From assembly GCA_002633005.1 (NCBI GenBank), contig NMRA01000020.1, positions 459,621-523,620 on the forward strand: DNA of 64,000 bases. Direction: 5' to 3'. Every line of letters starts with the position of its first letter. The first letter of the stretch is position 1. The position numbers and the translations under genes are program-made. The notes under the pieces were generated by a model that ran no database searches, had not been told where the DNA came from, and saw nothing but the letters and a program-made list of their open reading frames with translations. Shown in pieces: positions 1 through 10,985 of this stretch. Source of the DNA: Phoronis australis (Eukaryota; Phoronida; Phoronidae).

Positions 1-926
1 GTTGCTTTTTGTTAATAGTTTTATTTTAAGCTCAGCAATTGTAAATTGCATTCAGCTGTGGTAGCTAATAAATAGTCTTCGAAGTTGTAATATTAAAATT
101 TAAAAAATGTTTGTAAATAACAGTCAGCAAGGCTTCTCCGCGCGTGAGCACTGATGAGCCTGAGACAACACAGGTAGACAGTCTCGCCACGTTTCTGGAG
201 ATGGGACTCGTCTCCGTTTGAATGAACGTGGATATTGGAATTCGCCGCCGGAGATGGGTCCGTTTAAGAAGTTGCTTGCATGTCTCACGTGCAGTTGCGA
301 CACCCAGTTTGTTCCTCATAACCTTGTCACCACTTTTTGGAATTCCGGCATTGCTTGGTATGCGCACGTTTGGTTGCTTTAAATGCTTTGCAGACGATAA
401 ATGTACGGCGTATGGATTTGTACTTTGCACTACTTTGTGATTCGCCCATGTAATGTCAAAAAATTACGTACTGGGTGATATTAACCAGTCGTGTCGTAAC
501 TCATTCCACGTCATGTTGCGTACAAATATTAGTGCGTTGTCGCATATGTTACAATTTTTATGTAACTGGTACTACACATGAGTGACGAAAAAACTTTCTG
601 TTTATGTTAGCGTTTTACCCAGACACTGTCAGCGAACTAGGTTATTTTCACAAGCAGTTGGTTCGTCATACCTCTCCTACGGGGCCCATTGTGTTAAGTC
701 GGCCCTAAAAGGATTACGTCTAAGGAATAACATGACGAAATTACAACTTTTTCATTGTAGCTCCCAACACCAAATGGGTCCCTCTTAATCGTGCTTACTC
801 TCTAACACATGTTCACATTAAAGGCGCAAACGCTAGCAATTGACCTTTCGCCAGGATTTTGAGTGACGGTTTAACTGACCAATCAGAACGCAGCATTCTT
901 GACACCCCTTGGTTTCCAAGCTGCCG
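1..926. other. No gene recognised
   Basis: Open frames of 60-120 codons are present on both strands, but none shows a domain, signal peptide or convincing splice structure. They look like chance openings in AT-rich DNA. Confidence 0.5.
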
Positions 927-960
927 TTTTACCCGACAAACAACACGTTGTCGGGTAAAA
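927..960. repeat. Perfect 13-bp hairpin
   Basis: Two perfect 13-base arms (TTTTACCCGACAA and its complement) enclose an 8-base loop, ACAACACG. The surrounding 0.8-1.05 kb contains further partial inverted similarity (GCTAG-containing edges near 833 and 1020), so the hairpin is probably the core of a small palindromic MITE. It could also be a structured-RNA locus; nothing here decides that. Confidence 0.6.
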
Positions 961-3675
961 TTTATTGTTTGTTTGTCGACTTCTCGCAAGGCGGCGGAGC
1001 TTGCGATAGTCAAGTTCACTAGCTAAAACGCTAGATTTTTAGCCATTTTGTGAACCAGGTATGAAAATAAGATTAAGCTATAATGTACATCTAGCCGACT
1101 CTGTAATATCGCAGCGGTGCACCTTTAATGTAGTTGAGTTCTTCGCGAAGCAGGCACAGGCACACTGATAGGAACACGGGTTTAATTAACAATTAAGCAC
1201 GCCTGTTGAGCTATATGAATCGGCATCTCGCCCGCTTTTATCGGAAGTAACGGGGGCCGTCGGTGGCAGCGTGTGTCACTCACGACAGCAATAAGCCCTA
1301 CGCTAGTCTAGTGATCTGCCGAAATGAAGGAAATGAGTTGAAGGTCACCGTTGTGAGAAGAACAAATATCGACTGAGAATGAAAGGCCTTTTCGCATGTG
1401 GAATAAACATTTGCCACTGTTGGAATGTCACCAAGTTACCCGTGTGTGGTGTGTTCTGTCTAGTGTCAAATATCTTCGAGACAATTTGTGTTTCCATTTA
1501 GAGCTTGGTTAGGTTATTAAAAGTATTAATATGGCTTTAAGTGTCTAGAGCAGACCAACTGCAAACAACTCGTTAAAAAGATAGGTATGTACACCATTAC
1601 AAGATGTTTCTAAATATCAATCCCGATGCTTTATTTCTATGACAGTTATTTGCCAGCGTGTCGACCTGTCAAGTACCCTTGTGTTTTACCAAGTAGCAGC
1701 GTTTGAGCATGAATAGCAAGCCTAACAGTAATCGTATTTCCTCAGAAAGTTGCAATTAAAGGGTCATATTCTTCTTGTTAACCATTCAAAACGCAAATTA
1801 CAAACCAGTTTACTCAGCATCAAATAGAATGTCTCCAATCTTCCCATGCCTTCATAAAAATGATTTTCATCTCTAAATAGTCCATTCGAGTCATAAGTGG
1901 ACATGGCAATGTGTCGACAAGAAACCAGTTTTGTCTGGTTTGTCTAACCTTCCAAAACTGAGGTCTTTCTCATCAATCTTTCAAGTCATTTTATGGTAGA
2001 AACAAATGGCTATTATGGCAAGGAGATATTTAAGTCAAATTATTGGAGTTATTCAACCTATGTTGTAATCCCCGACCGCAAGTACGTGAAGAAAAGGGTA
2101 CGCCGTCGAATCATTGTGTTCTTTACGCTCAAGAGCAGATGCATGCAACGGACTAACGGCTACTTTTTCAAATGGTTTCACTATGAAAGTCGAGGCTTTT
2201 ACACATGCAAACACACACGCACATATACCAAAGTAGTCAACTTGTCACGTGATGTTTAGGGACCTGTGTACACTCCTGTGTTTTAATTTAGAAAAAAAAG
2301 TTTCATTTTCGTTTTCAAAAAGGTTTTTCGTCCACACGTATCGAGTTATCTTATCGTGTTTCGTGTTTCCCATTGACACGACAGCGCTAATACAACCAAA
2401 ATCTCTGATTACTCATAATTATTAACCTCGTAAATGTGCAATTAGCTGCGTTCCCATGTATTTAGAAATCCAGGGAATATTTCTGAAAAATTAACTGGAT
2501 AATTTCACAAACGTGTACTCAAGGATTTCCGATGATTGCTTGAATACCGATATATTGGTCACTCCTCTTAGCAGGCATTGGAAGAGGAAGCAAACAAGAC
2601 AATGCCGCGCATGCGTCAACAGCAGCGGTAACTTTATAATACAGATGCGTATGATACGAATGTTAAAGAGGCAAGGAACGCCAAAGCTCGTAAAAGTATC
2701 TTTTTAATGATTCCTGACAAAAGAAATACGCGCGAAGGAAAAACTCTATACTCACCACATTGTTTCTAATCTCCCTCCCACTTATGATAAATGTGCGCAT
2801 GCGCTCACAGTCATTCGACAAACAAGTCTCTGAGCAGATGGATATTAACGACTGATTATTATGTGTAATCGCACCCCGAATATGAGGTCGGCAGGACACT
2901 ATAAGGCAAGCCATTGGAGCAAGAAATTTCCAAAAATAATCCCAAGTGCAGTTGAGAGTACATTTGAATAGTACGAAACCTTTATAATTAATTTTAAACA
3001 GTTAGGTCTACATTGCCTCTTAATAGGACTGGCTGCTACTTGAAGTCGCCGTTGTTTTGTTTACATCAAAGGTCAAAGATCACATTTCCGTGTAAGGGAA
3101 ATTTGTTACGTCTATGTCTCCCCATACCAAATAAGGAGAAGTGTTTTGCTTTATGGGAGAAAAATCGACGAAGTGACGAGCAGTTGACAGCTCATTTTTT
3201 GAAATTAGAAACTATAAAAGAAATATGCTTTGACAACAACAGACATTCAAATTGTTTACGAACAAGCCGTTCTGTTTCAGTGGCAGAGATCCACTTTGAG
3301 TAATGCAATTTAGTCTGTTTTTCGCGTTCCGTGGCTCTTTAATTGAGCAAAAACGTGGTGATAGTACTCATGAATAAAATTTCCTGGTATTAGTCCAGGC
3401 AAATTTTGTGAAAATCAGAATATGGGTTTTAACCAGGTAAAATCGTGTCCCAATGTCAAGAGTTTTCCGTTTAAAATTTTAGCCAAAAACATAACTTAAT
3501 TTTCATTAAATTTCACCCGGAACGGCACCATTGTCCGTAGCGACAGGCGTAGTTGCTCTTCCAAATTAACAATATGGCGTTCCTATCGTTTATTTGAAAT
3601 TAATTGCAGTAAATCGCTTGGACTTCCCTTGATAGCCAGTCTACTTTGGCAACTGAAATCAACGTGACAAGTAAC
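961..3675. other. Gene-free, unique-looking DNA
   Basis: I see no supported exon, RNA gene or repeat array here. The short open frames at 1993-2259, 2513-2707 and 3013-3303 have no recognisable protein features. Confidence 0.45.
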
Positions 3676-3894
3676 TTAAAGGTACCTTTTCGGTTTTGTG
3701 GCCGAAAACGCATTTTAGGTTTATTGTTGGAGGGGATACTCTGATGAAGGTATTTTGAAGTTATCAACTTTGACCAGGGTTATGAAACGATAAAATCCAC
3801 TGTGCTTTTGTGATTTTATAGCACATCACCATTTATCGTCGTTCTCTACGAAATACCCGACCGCCTTTTGCTGAAATCAAAACCGGCGACTTAA
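3676..3894 (+). mobile_element. TTAA-ended short dispersed element, copy 1
   Basis: A 219-bp unit begins TTAAAGGTACC and ends CCGGCGACTTAA. The two ends are approximate inverted repeats of the form TTAAAG..C..CCGGTTTT, and TTAA stands at both borders. The interior holds the recurring GGCCGAAAACGC and GTGATTTTATAGC blocks. Related copies lie at 22262-22340, 33571-33746, 41633-41800, 43309-43485 and 46963-47145. A TTAA duplication with short inverted ends is known for piggyBac- and Kolobok-type non-autonomous elements; assigning this family to either is inference. Confidence 0.55.
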
Positions 3895-3914
3895 TCAGTT
3901 AACTACACCGTTTA

Positions 3915-4022
3915 TCAAATTTAGCTATTTCCGTTAGGATGCATTTGACTGTGACCGCGAAGATTCCGGTTTCGAATCCACGCTTTGACTGATCTAAAAA
4001 ATCACATTGTCGCCGATAATGG
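3915..4022 (+). mobile_element. tRNA-derived SINE, copy 1
   Basis: A near-perfect pol III B box, GGTTTCGAATCC, lies at 3968-3979 and a degraded A-box region (TTAGCTatttccg) lies upstream. The tail, CTGATCT..AATCACATTG..CCGATAATG, recurs in other copies. It is not a functional tRNA: acceptor pairing is lost and a common non-tRNA tail follows. A second copy lies about 50 bases downstream in the same orientation. Confidence 0.65.
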
Positions 4023-4060
4023 TACCTAACATACGCTAAAAATAATCTGCAAGTTACTGA

Positions 4061-4162
4061 ATAGGATTTAGCTCTGGGAGTAGAGCGTTTGGCTGCCATC
4101 AGGGGATTACAGGTTCCGCGCTGAGACTGATCTAAGAAAATCACTTTTCTCTCCGATAATGT
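4061..4162 (+). mobile_element. tRNA-derived SINE, copy 2
   Basis: The A-box-like TTAGCTCTGGGAGTAGAGCG is followed by an anticodon-arm-like stretch and a B box decayed to GGTTCCGCGC. It ends with the family tail CTGATCTAAGAAAATCAC..CTCCGATAATG. It is in tandem orientation with the preceding copy. Confidence 0.65.
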
Positions 4163-5530
4163 CCCTTCAAATGCACGCATTGATGTTTACGGTAACGTAA
4201 TAATTTTCTATTCTGATTAGTAATTACTTATCAAGGGAATCTAATACTTTGAAGTTTAGTCGACTTTTACCGCGATTTCTCCACGAAATTAAAGTCTGGA
4301 CGAAAGTGAAATAATGGAGAGTTAGGGACAAATAAAGGTGTTTTATGGAAACGTAATTCTCGCTTTATTAAGTGCGAGCGTGAAAAACAGATAAAAGTTG
4401 ACAGAACTCACGAACTCAAATTAAATTGTGAGATTGATGGCGGGGATTGGGAAAACACGTGCATGGCTTTTATAAATGTCGCATTTTATCTTGCAAAAAT
4501 GTGACCTTGAACTTGGAGACCACACCCATTTTTGCACCAATAATTATTTTAGCAAAATGTTTAAAAAATCTTGACTTACACACTTTGCTCAGCTGCTTAA
4601 AACATTCACATTTTAGTCGGTGTTCGCTGTGGCAATAATGGCGTCAAGTCCGTAGTATCAAAGACGGATCCATCTTTTTACGAAAGGGAGTCCAAGTAAA
4701 ATAGTTGGTTTTCTATATCACAAATGTTGAGTAGAAAACCAGTAATAAAATTTAGCGTCGTGACCTCTCTGTCCAGAAGTCTATGAAAAGATAGACCTCT
4801 ATTTCCCCATGGTTTTGTTTGACACTTTGTCGGGGGGTGGGGGCTCAGACCGCTGTATCCCTTCCCTGGATCTGCTTATGAGTACAGTACAAGGTCATGC
4901 CCGACCCGTCTTGAAAAATGTCCAAATTAATGAACGTCATATATGAGAAAAGGCGGATCGTGTGTAAAAAAACTTTCAGATAATGTGATTTATGCACTGT
5001 TCCCCAAGGAATTGTTTTTTAAATGTTCTACTTTTGCATGTGGGCGATCAGAAATAGAATGTTTAGGAATTTCATTATAAAATACTCTACAATTGCATAA
5101 AGCGAAAACAAAATGATATTTTAGAAAATTGTAACAGTGTTTCTGAGGTCTCATCTTAGGCGTTCATGTCAAATAGGACATTATCATGCTATCGATACTG
5201 TATTGTACTCTAAAGGAACCTTTCCTTTTGCTAAATTTTACTAAAACACGTGATCACGTAACCCAAATAATGATAGATTGGTAAAAAGTCAAAACTCGAC
5301 TTCTACATGTTTTTTACGTTCAGAAAATACAAACTTTTCCCCGAGTGGTAATGTATAGTTTTGGAGACAATTGGCTAAATACGAGGTCTTGAATTGTCAA
5401 TAAGGTCCTACGTAATATGATACGTAACATACTACATGATATCATACAAAATTAAAGTCTACGTGTTTGATGATTCTAAAACAAGCGCGCGACGTACTTC
5501 CGAATCGTAACGTCCTCCGTGACTTACGTA
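4163..5530. other. No gene recognised
   Basis: AT-rich sequence with scattered fragments. A G-run followed by CCTGGATCTGCTTATGAG near 4835-4880 resembles the edge of the GGATC-type repeats seen at 16 and 54 kb. No supported coding exon. Confidence 0.4.
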
Positions 5531-5667
5531 CAATTATTGACTTTCACCGAGGTAAACATGTTGGTTTTCAAAAAAACAAAATGTGATGACCGAGGAGAAT
5601 ATGTCATCATCACAAGTTTTGGGATCTGAAAACCAGCACATTGGCACAATGTGAAAGCCAATAATTG
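5531..5667. mobile_element. Hairpin MITE, copy 1
   Basis: A 137-bp element is almost wholly palindromic. The left arm begins CAATTATTGACTTTCAC and carries ATGTTGGTTTTCA; the right arm is its approximate complement, ending GTGAAAGCCAATAATTG. The centre also pairs (TGTGATGA with TCATCATCACA). Related copies lie at 27271-27402 and, as a right half, about 52540-52625. This fits a non-autonomous DNA transposon; its superfamily is undetermined. Confidence 0.75.
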
Positions 5668-6836
5668 TTTTATAATACAAAAATCTCCAAGTACTACATG
5701 GAAGGAGGTTGCGCTTTCGATTGCACGTCAATTACTTGCTCGGTCAATAAGCTAGCAGTTTTAAATCTAAAACCTCGAGGCAAGATTCTGAAAAAACTTC
5801 CAGGCGGTACTTGGGATGGAGAAGGAACTATCGATTGCAATTTAGGAAAGATGTCTGGGTATTAGCACCGGTGCTCAGGGTGCATGCTTTAATCTGCGCC
5901 AGTGACGTATATTGAAAGGCAATGAACATTTTTACTTTGGAAGGTACACCTTTTATGCAATAGCGTGATGGAGGGAACAGTCAGTCACCGAGTGGTTCAA
6001 ACGTGACGTAAAAATCCGGATGACTTAAATTGGCTTAAAAAACACTCGATTTCGGTGACGTGCTGAGGAAACGGTAAAGAAGTGCCTTGCGAACGTCCCG
6101 TAATCGAGTCACGATGGGATTTCCTTACTTTTCAGAGTTTTTGAAAGGATTTAAATTTGTGTTACTATAGCAACTGTCAATAAGGTGGTACGAGCGGCCA
6201 GTGTTGCTGCTGGTGGCTGTTAATATTCTGTCCAAATCACAGGAGATATCAGAGCGTAAACCACGTTTGTTCAGTGACATTTTTGGGAATTTGAGCATGT
6301 TCTGACATGTGAAGCCATTCATAGGAAAATTGAGGAAGAGGGAGTAATTACAAGTATTTCTTTCTCCATGTATCGATCACTAAAACAATTTAACTGAAGA
6401 GTGAAACCAAACCATCGAAACGTCATGTAGACTATTAAATGTACTATTCATGACTACGAGGTGAATGGCATTTTATGATTTACTAATTAACGATCGAATA
6501 TTTAATATCTTGCCTCATTTGACACACTATAGGTTGAAATGCTGTTATTCAGTATTACAACGATTGCTGGATGCCGCAGTTTGACGACGATCACAACTAT
6601 TATTTCATGTACGTTGACAAAAAACAGGATATTACGGCAACTCATAACCGGCATGAAAATTCGTCTAATTATGTTTGTAACCCAATCCCCTTCATAGTTA
6701 GTTTGTACGCTTCCTTCTCACACATATTCGGGCAATCACATTTTGAGCAGTTTTAGTCCAAAATGCCAAATTAAGAATTGAGCTTACTGATGATATCAAT
6801 GCACGTTAATAAAGGTATGTTAACGCCATGCCTTAC
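5668..6836. other. Presumed intron or downstream DNA of the propeptide gene
   Basis: The minus-strand propeptide exon ends in a splice donor at 6836, so this stretch should be intron, with later exons further left or outside the window. I searched by eye for an exon beginning with the second and third bases of Asp or Glu followed by an EF-hand loop and did not find a convincing one. Confidence 0.4.
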
Positions 6837-7239
6837 CTTTGTCGAGATCCATGATGTCAAAAATTTGATGTGCCACCTTTTCCGCCTCTTCTCGATTCAC
6901 TAAACCGGACTGCCCGTCAGCTGGCGCCCAGTACTGATCTCCGAGCTCGCTCAATGAGCCTCGCTTTCCATAAGTTCCAGTGAACACGGACCATTTATGT
7001 CGTTTAGTTAGGAGTTCACGCGACTGGTCGTGGGCTTTGTCCAGATTTTTCACACCGATTTCAGGCACCGCCGTGGCTCTTTTTTTGTAGCTTTGTATAG
7101 ACGGAAATGTGGTAAGTCTTTTAACAGCTTCTCGTAAGTAGTTTTGCGGAGCGCTGTTGACACTCGCGATTATAGCGAGTCCAATAAAAAACAGAAAGCC
7201 TGATGTTACATGTAACGTCGTCATCTTTTTTCAAATGTT
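6837..7239 (-). CDS. Secreted neuropeptide-type precursor, first coding exon
   Basis: The exon runs from an acceptor (TTATCTTTCAG) at 7239 through ATG at 7224 to a donor (AAAG/GTAAGG) at 6837, giving 129 complete codons plus one base. Residues 1-25 form a signal peptide: a hydrophobic run with likely cleavage after VNSA. Dibasic sites then release LTTFPSIQSY (37-46, before KKR) and HKWSVFTGTY (76-85, after KR and before GKR). The Gly in GKR is the usual donor for C-terminal amidation. After an acidic spacer, residues 112-129 (EEAEKVAHQIFDIMDLDK) read like the entering helix and first loop residues of an EF-hand, cut by the intron. I do not recognise the peptide family; a hormone or neuropeptide role is inferred from architecture. 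The protein is incomplete here. Confidence 0.8.
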
Positions 7240-7476
7240 CTGAAAGATAATGCGTCATAAATCTACAGACTCATTAAACTAACCTTCCTGGCGATCCACC
7301 CGCTGCACCCATGCAAAAAGTGTCTATTGAAAGTAAGTGTATGTATGACTTATACGTGACCATTGACTTACTAGCAAGAACAATTCTACTTCAGAGCGCA
7401 ATTCCTCGTCCTAGGCAGCTTTGTACATATCTTATCTAACGTCAATGAGAATAGAATTAATATAAATCTTATTTAC

Positions 7477-7505
7477 CTCTCCCAAGTTAGGACCTGACCA
7501 CTGAT
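7477..7505 (-). other. Noncoding first exon of the propeptide gene
   Basis: The sequence lies about 30 bases downstream of a TATA box and ends at a good donor (TTGGGAGAG/GTAAAT) whose intron would begin at 7476. The matching acceptor is at 7239, 15 bases before the start codon. The transcription start near 7505 is an estimate from TATA spacing. Confidence 0.5.
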
Positions 7506-7526
7506 TCCGCTGAAGAATTGCACCAC

Positions 7527-7575
7527 CTCTTATAATTGTTCCAAGCCAATCAGCATCGACAGTTTCATGACGTCA
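7527..7575 (-). promoter_or_regulatory. CRE-CCAAT-TATA promoter of the propeptide gene
   Basis: Reading the minus strand there is a perfect palindromic CRE (TGACGTCA, 7568-7575), a reversed CCAAT box (ATTGG, 7546-7550) and TATAAGAGG (7527-7535), in the expected order. About 30 bases on begins a short exon with a splice donor. CRE-driven, cAMP/Ca-responsive promoters are well known for peptide-hormone genes such as somatostatin, so the arrangement fits the gene it precedes. Function is inference. Confidence 0.6.
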
Positions 7576-7599
7576 CTTACGGTAACGTAACCTAAGCGA

Positions 7600-8649
7600 G
7601 AGAGTTTGATGTCAGAACCTTCGTTAGAAAATAATCGTGCTATTTTAGAGATCCTACGGACACTGTCAACGCTCACGGAACTGTTAGCGAATAGCTAGCA
7701 TAATTACATCTGCGCTTATTGAAAACTATTAAAACGTAGTCGATAGTACAACGTAGTCTTCCTGCATCGATTCGGCCAATCGAGGATTTATGAGAACTAT
7801 TAGATGTGTTTGAGACTGAAACGCATGGCCTACAAAGCGTGTAACATACCACATTCAAGTGGTTCAACGTAATTCAACAAACATATCACGCGATTATTAA
7901 TCTGCTATGTCACAGAAACCAACTTCTGATTTCTGCGTTATGAAACTTGTGGTTAAAAGTGTTCCTTAGTTGAATTGTAAATAATCCCGAGGCTTCAAGA
8001 GAATTGACAAATCTTGACGTCAACCTCTCTAGTCATGTTGGCTTGCCATGGTGTGTCATTTTATTAACCGGGCATGGTCACAACGAATGAGCAGTCTACA
8101 GGTCTTTGTAAACTCACTCATGACTTCTCATCTGAGAAAGGGACAAGCTGAGACCAATTTTATAGCCACAAGTGGTCGTAATAAAAAATTTCGCTTCAGT
8201 TGGACACAGCACGAATTTATAGTTGCATCAATTCTTTATTGAAATTCTCCAAAGTTTCCGTTGCTTTGTAACACAAACTTGAACATGCATGAGTCTACTT
8301 ATGCAAAATTGTTGAGAACTCATATTTAACTGGTATTTTGTCTCCTGAGCTTGCTTAATGATGGGTTCTGCAGAGTAAATTTAAAACCCCTTTCAGCACC
8401 CCTTTTGGTTTTTGTTAGTTTTTCTTGCCTTTGTTGCTTGTATAACCTGATTATGTTTTGGGCGCTACGCATTGGAATAAAAAGGTCTAAAGAGGGGTGG
8501 GGGTTTAGGCACAAGTTTGTGGAGCGATTGGTTTGGTACTATACTTTTTATTAGGAAGGTTGTATTGAAATTTACGCAGTTGTTCTAGAGACCAAGTGAA
8601 GCTTAACAGTTGTTTCTGTGACCAGATACTAAACTGCAAAATCGTTGTA
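7600..8649. other. No gene recognised
   Basis: Upstream flank of the propeptide gene. The open frames at 8048-8242 and 8351-8554 have no domain or splice support. Confidence 0.4.
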
Positions 8650-8860
8650 TTTCGGTTTTTAACTTAATGTGTTTTCCGTACCCTCAAATTTCCCGTCGCA
8701 CCTTCGGAAAGGAACGTTTTCTGTGCAAATGCGGACTATTGTCATACGGCTGGTCATGTGACTTTCAACCTGATGGTTGATCGTATGACTGAAAATCGCA
8801 CATGCCGTGATTGAATTCGAGGATACGAAACTATAGTCGAGGTGTTCCGGATGATCCGAA
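8650..8860. mobile_element. Decayed inverted-repeat element
   Basis: A left block (CCGTACCCTCAAATTTCCC) and a right block (ATTGAATTCGAGGATACGAAAC..GAGGTGTTCCGG) are approximate inverted complements. Both match a motif family (GGAACACC..GGGTATTTTCGTAGCCTCAAATTC) that recurs at about 9755-9800, 10440-10480 and in the arms of the 10.6-kb element. Probably one MITE family. Confidence 0.5.
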
Positions 8861-10599
8861 ATAGCCCCCACACAGGGCTCGTTATCTTCACGCCTCGTTA
8901 GGATACTGTATCACATTGGTAGATACTATGATATCAGTTAAGACCTTTTCCCCGTGGATTTTCAATAGGATGGGTTGAAATACGCATAGAGATGTCCACA
9001 AAGTGACTGCAGTTACCCCTTTACAACCTCGTGCAACAGAAATCAACCCATAATCCAATCGATGCATTAATTTAGATGCACCGAGCTGCAGTGTAACTTC
9101 TATCTGAAAATAAAATAATCCACAAGGGCAACGTAGTTTTAAGTCCCAAAAGTAAAGATGACAGTCACATACTTACAGTTAAGTGTAATTTATACTTAGG
9201 TAAGTGAGTCCATCTAGACGGCCTTTATCACCTTACTCTCGACTGACCTCGAGCTTGAACTTATTTTGGCATGTTCTGTTCTATCTTTCAATGAACTTCT
9301 AATAATTATATGTGATTGTATACTCGGGTGTAGTACAGTTTACACATATGAGTTTCTTGACCCGAGTTCACGGATGATGACTCCTGGATTCGAAATGCTA
9401 ATTCGAGATCACATTCAAGTCTTCGAGTTCAGATTAGACGTGCTGCGGTCATCAAGCACAAACTAGGATTAGACATTCATTTACAATGTTCGTAAACCAC
9501 AATATACACTTGATACTAGAGTAAGATTCAAACTGAAAAATCGAATAATTCATACTATTAAGATTGAGTTTGTAGTGGTTACACGCAGGCCATAGTCAGT
9601 CAGCCCACCGAAACCCGGGGCTGTTTCAGGCAGAACAATTTTGCTTCTGTTGTGATCTCTGCTGTCTTAGTGTATCATGTCGTTGAAACATTGAATCTTA
9701 AGCTATAAAAATTACTGATGACAATGATGGTCGTTGTTAGTTAATATGCATGCACGGGCCAGCGGAACACCCAGGGTATTTTCGCTCGCTGCATGGTTCC
9801 CTGCGAGCCGCTAAGTGGTCGGTAGATAGCACTCAGGAATTTTTTTACACCGGCTTTTCTGATTGGTTAATCAAATTCTCAACAGGCAGCGCTTTACACA
9901 AACATACTGGCATGACTGATGAAGCAAGTGTAAATGTGGTTTTGTTGTACAGACAATTCGGTGCTTAAAATTTGTGATATAATGCCTCTTGGCGCTTTCT
10001 GGGTTATGTATATTCATTGTATTCTGAAGAGTTCGTAATAAACATTAATAAACATTAATAAAAAAATTATGTTCAGGAAATCTGAATCTCAGAAATTGTG
10101 GTTGCGCCTTTTCGGAGTGCATCTTTCTACTGTCGATGACTTTTGTTTACGATACTGTCCTGTATTCATACAGTATGAATAACACCGCACCGGTTAAATC
10201 GGCCAGTTGTGTTTATTGCACATGTATGTGCTTCAAGCGCGCGGCTATTTAAACATTACTGCAGAAGCGAAATGGTTGCTGCTACGCCACTTGCATGACA
10301 AGGCTAAAAATCGTTCATAGCCCCGCCATTTTTTCACGTTGTTGTAAAGCTAACCAATGGCTGCCGAGGTTACACCAACCAATGCTAAAGCGCGTGCTAC
10401 TACGTGATACCTGCGTGCTGGCTAGGCACGTAGCCGGGAAGCAGCGAGGGTATTTCCGTAGCCTCAAATTCACTCTGAGAGGTGAACGCTCTCTGAGCAT
10501 GCGCAAACTTCAGTCCACACCCATTCCTTCTCCAGCATGTGTGATTTGACTATATAGTCCGCACGTGAGCAAATAACGTTCACATTCGAGTGTGTCATA
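8861..10599. other. Gene-free DNA with repeat fragments
   Basis: Partial copies of the GTATTTTCGTAGCCTC repeat lie near 9755-9800 and 10440-10480. A short ATTAATAAAC repeat lies at about 10036-10065. No supported gene. Confidence 0.4.
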
Positions 10600-10985
10600 C
10601 GGAACATTTAACTTCCGAGTATTTTCGTCATATGGTAGCCTCAATTCATCCCTCGGAGGCGTTTCATATCTGTTTCATATCTGCACATGTGCGAACTCCT
10701 ATCATTACAGCAAGTCATGTTACTCTCAAAATGGAGACTGTCATTCGCCGGGATACCCCTGTGATGGGCTTAAACAAGAGCTAAAAGTACATAAGAAGAC
10801 TCGATTGAAAATATCCGCCACGTAATACTTTCGATACCTGCTAAGCTGAATACATGAGGTTAATAGTTTCTTGACCAAATCCGCTTATTTTAATGATTGT
10901 CGTTCACACATGAGTAGATATGAAATACTTCTGAGGGATAATTTTAGGTTTCGACAATACCCGAGGTGTTTCGAGTGCTACGAGC
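10600..10985. mobile_element. Inverted-repeat element with about 60-bp arms
   Basis: The left arm (10615-10683: CCGAGTATTTTCG, then CATCCCTCGGAGGCGTTTCA) is mirrored by the right arm (10915-10965), whose complement reads CGGGTATTGTCG, then TATCCCTCAGAAGTATTTCA. The enclosed 230 bases have no coding signal. This fits a MITE related to the 8.65-kb element. Confidence 0.6.

Noticed and set aside
3960-3985. Functional tRNA genes at the B-box sites
   Set aside because: Acceptor and anticodon stems do not pair and a common SINE tail follows, so these are tRNA-derived repeats.
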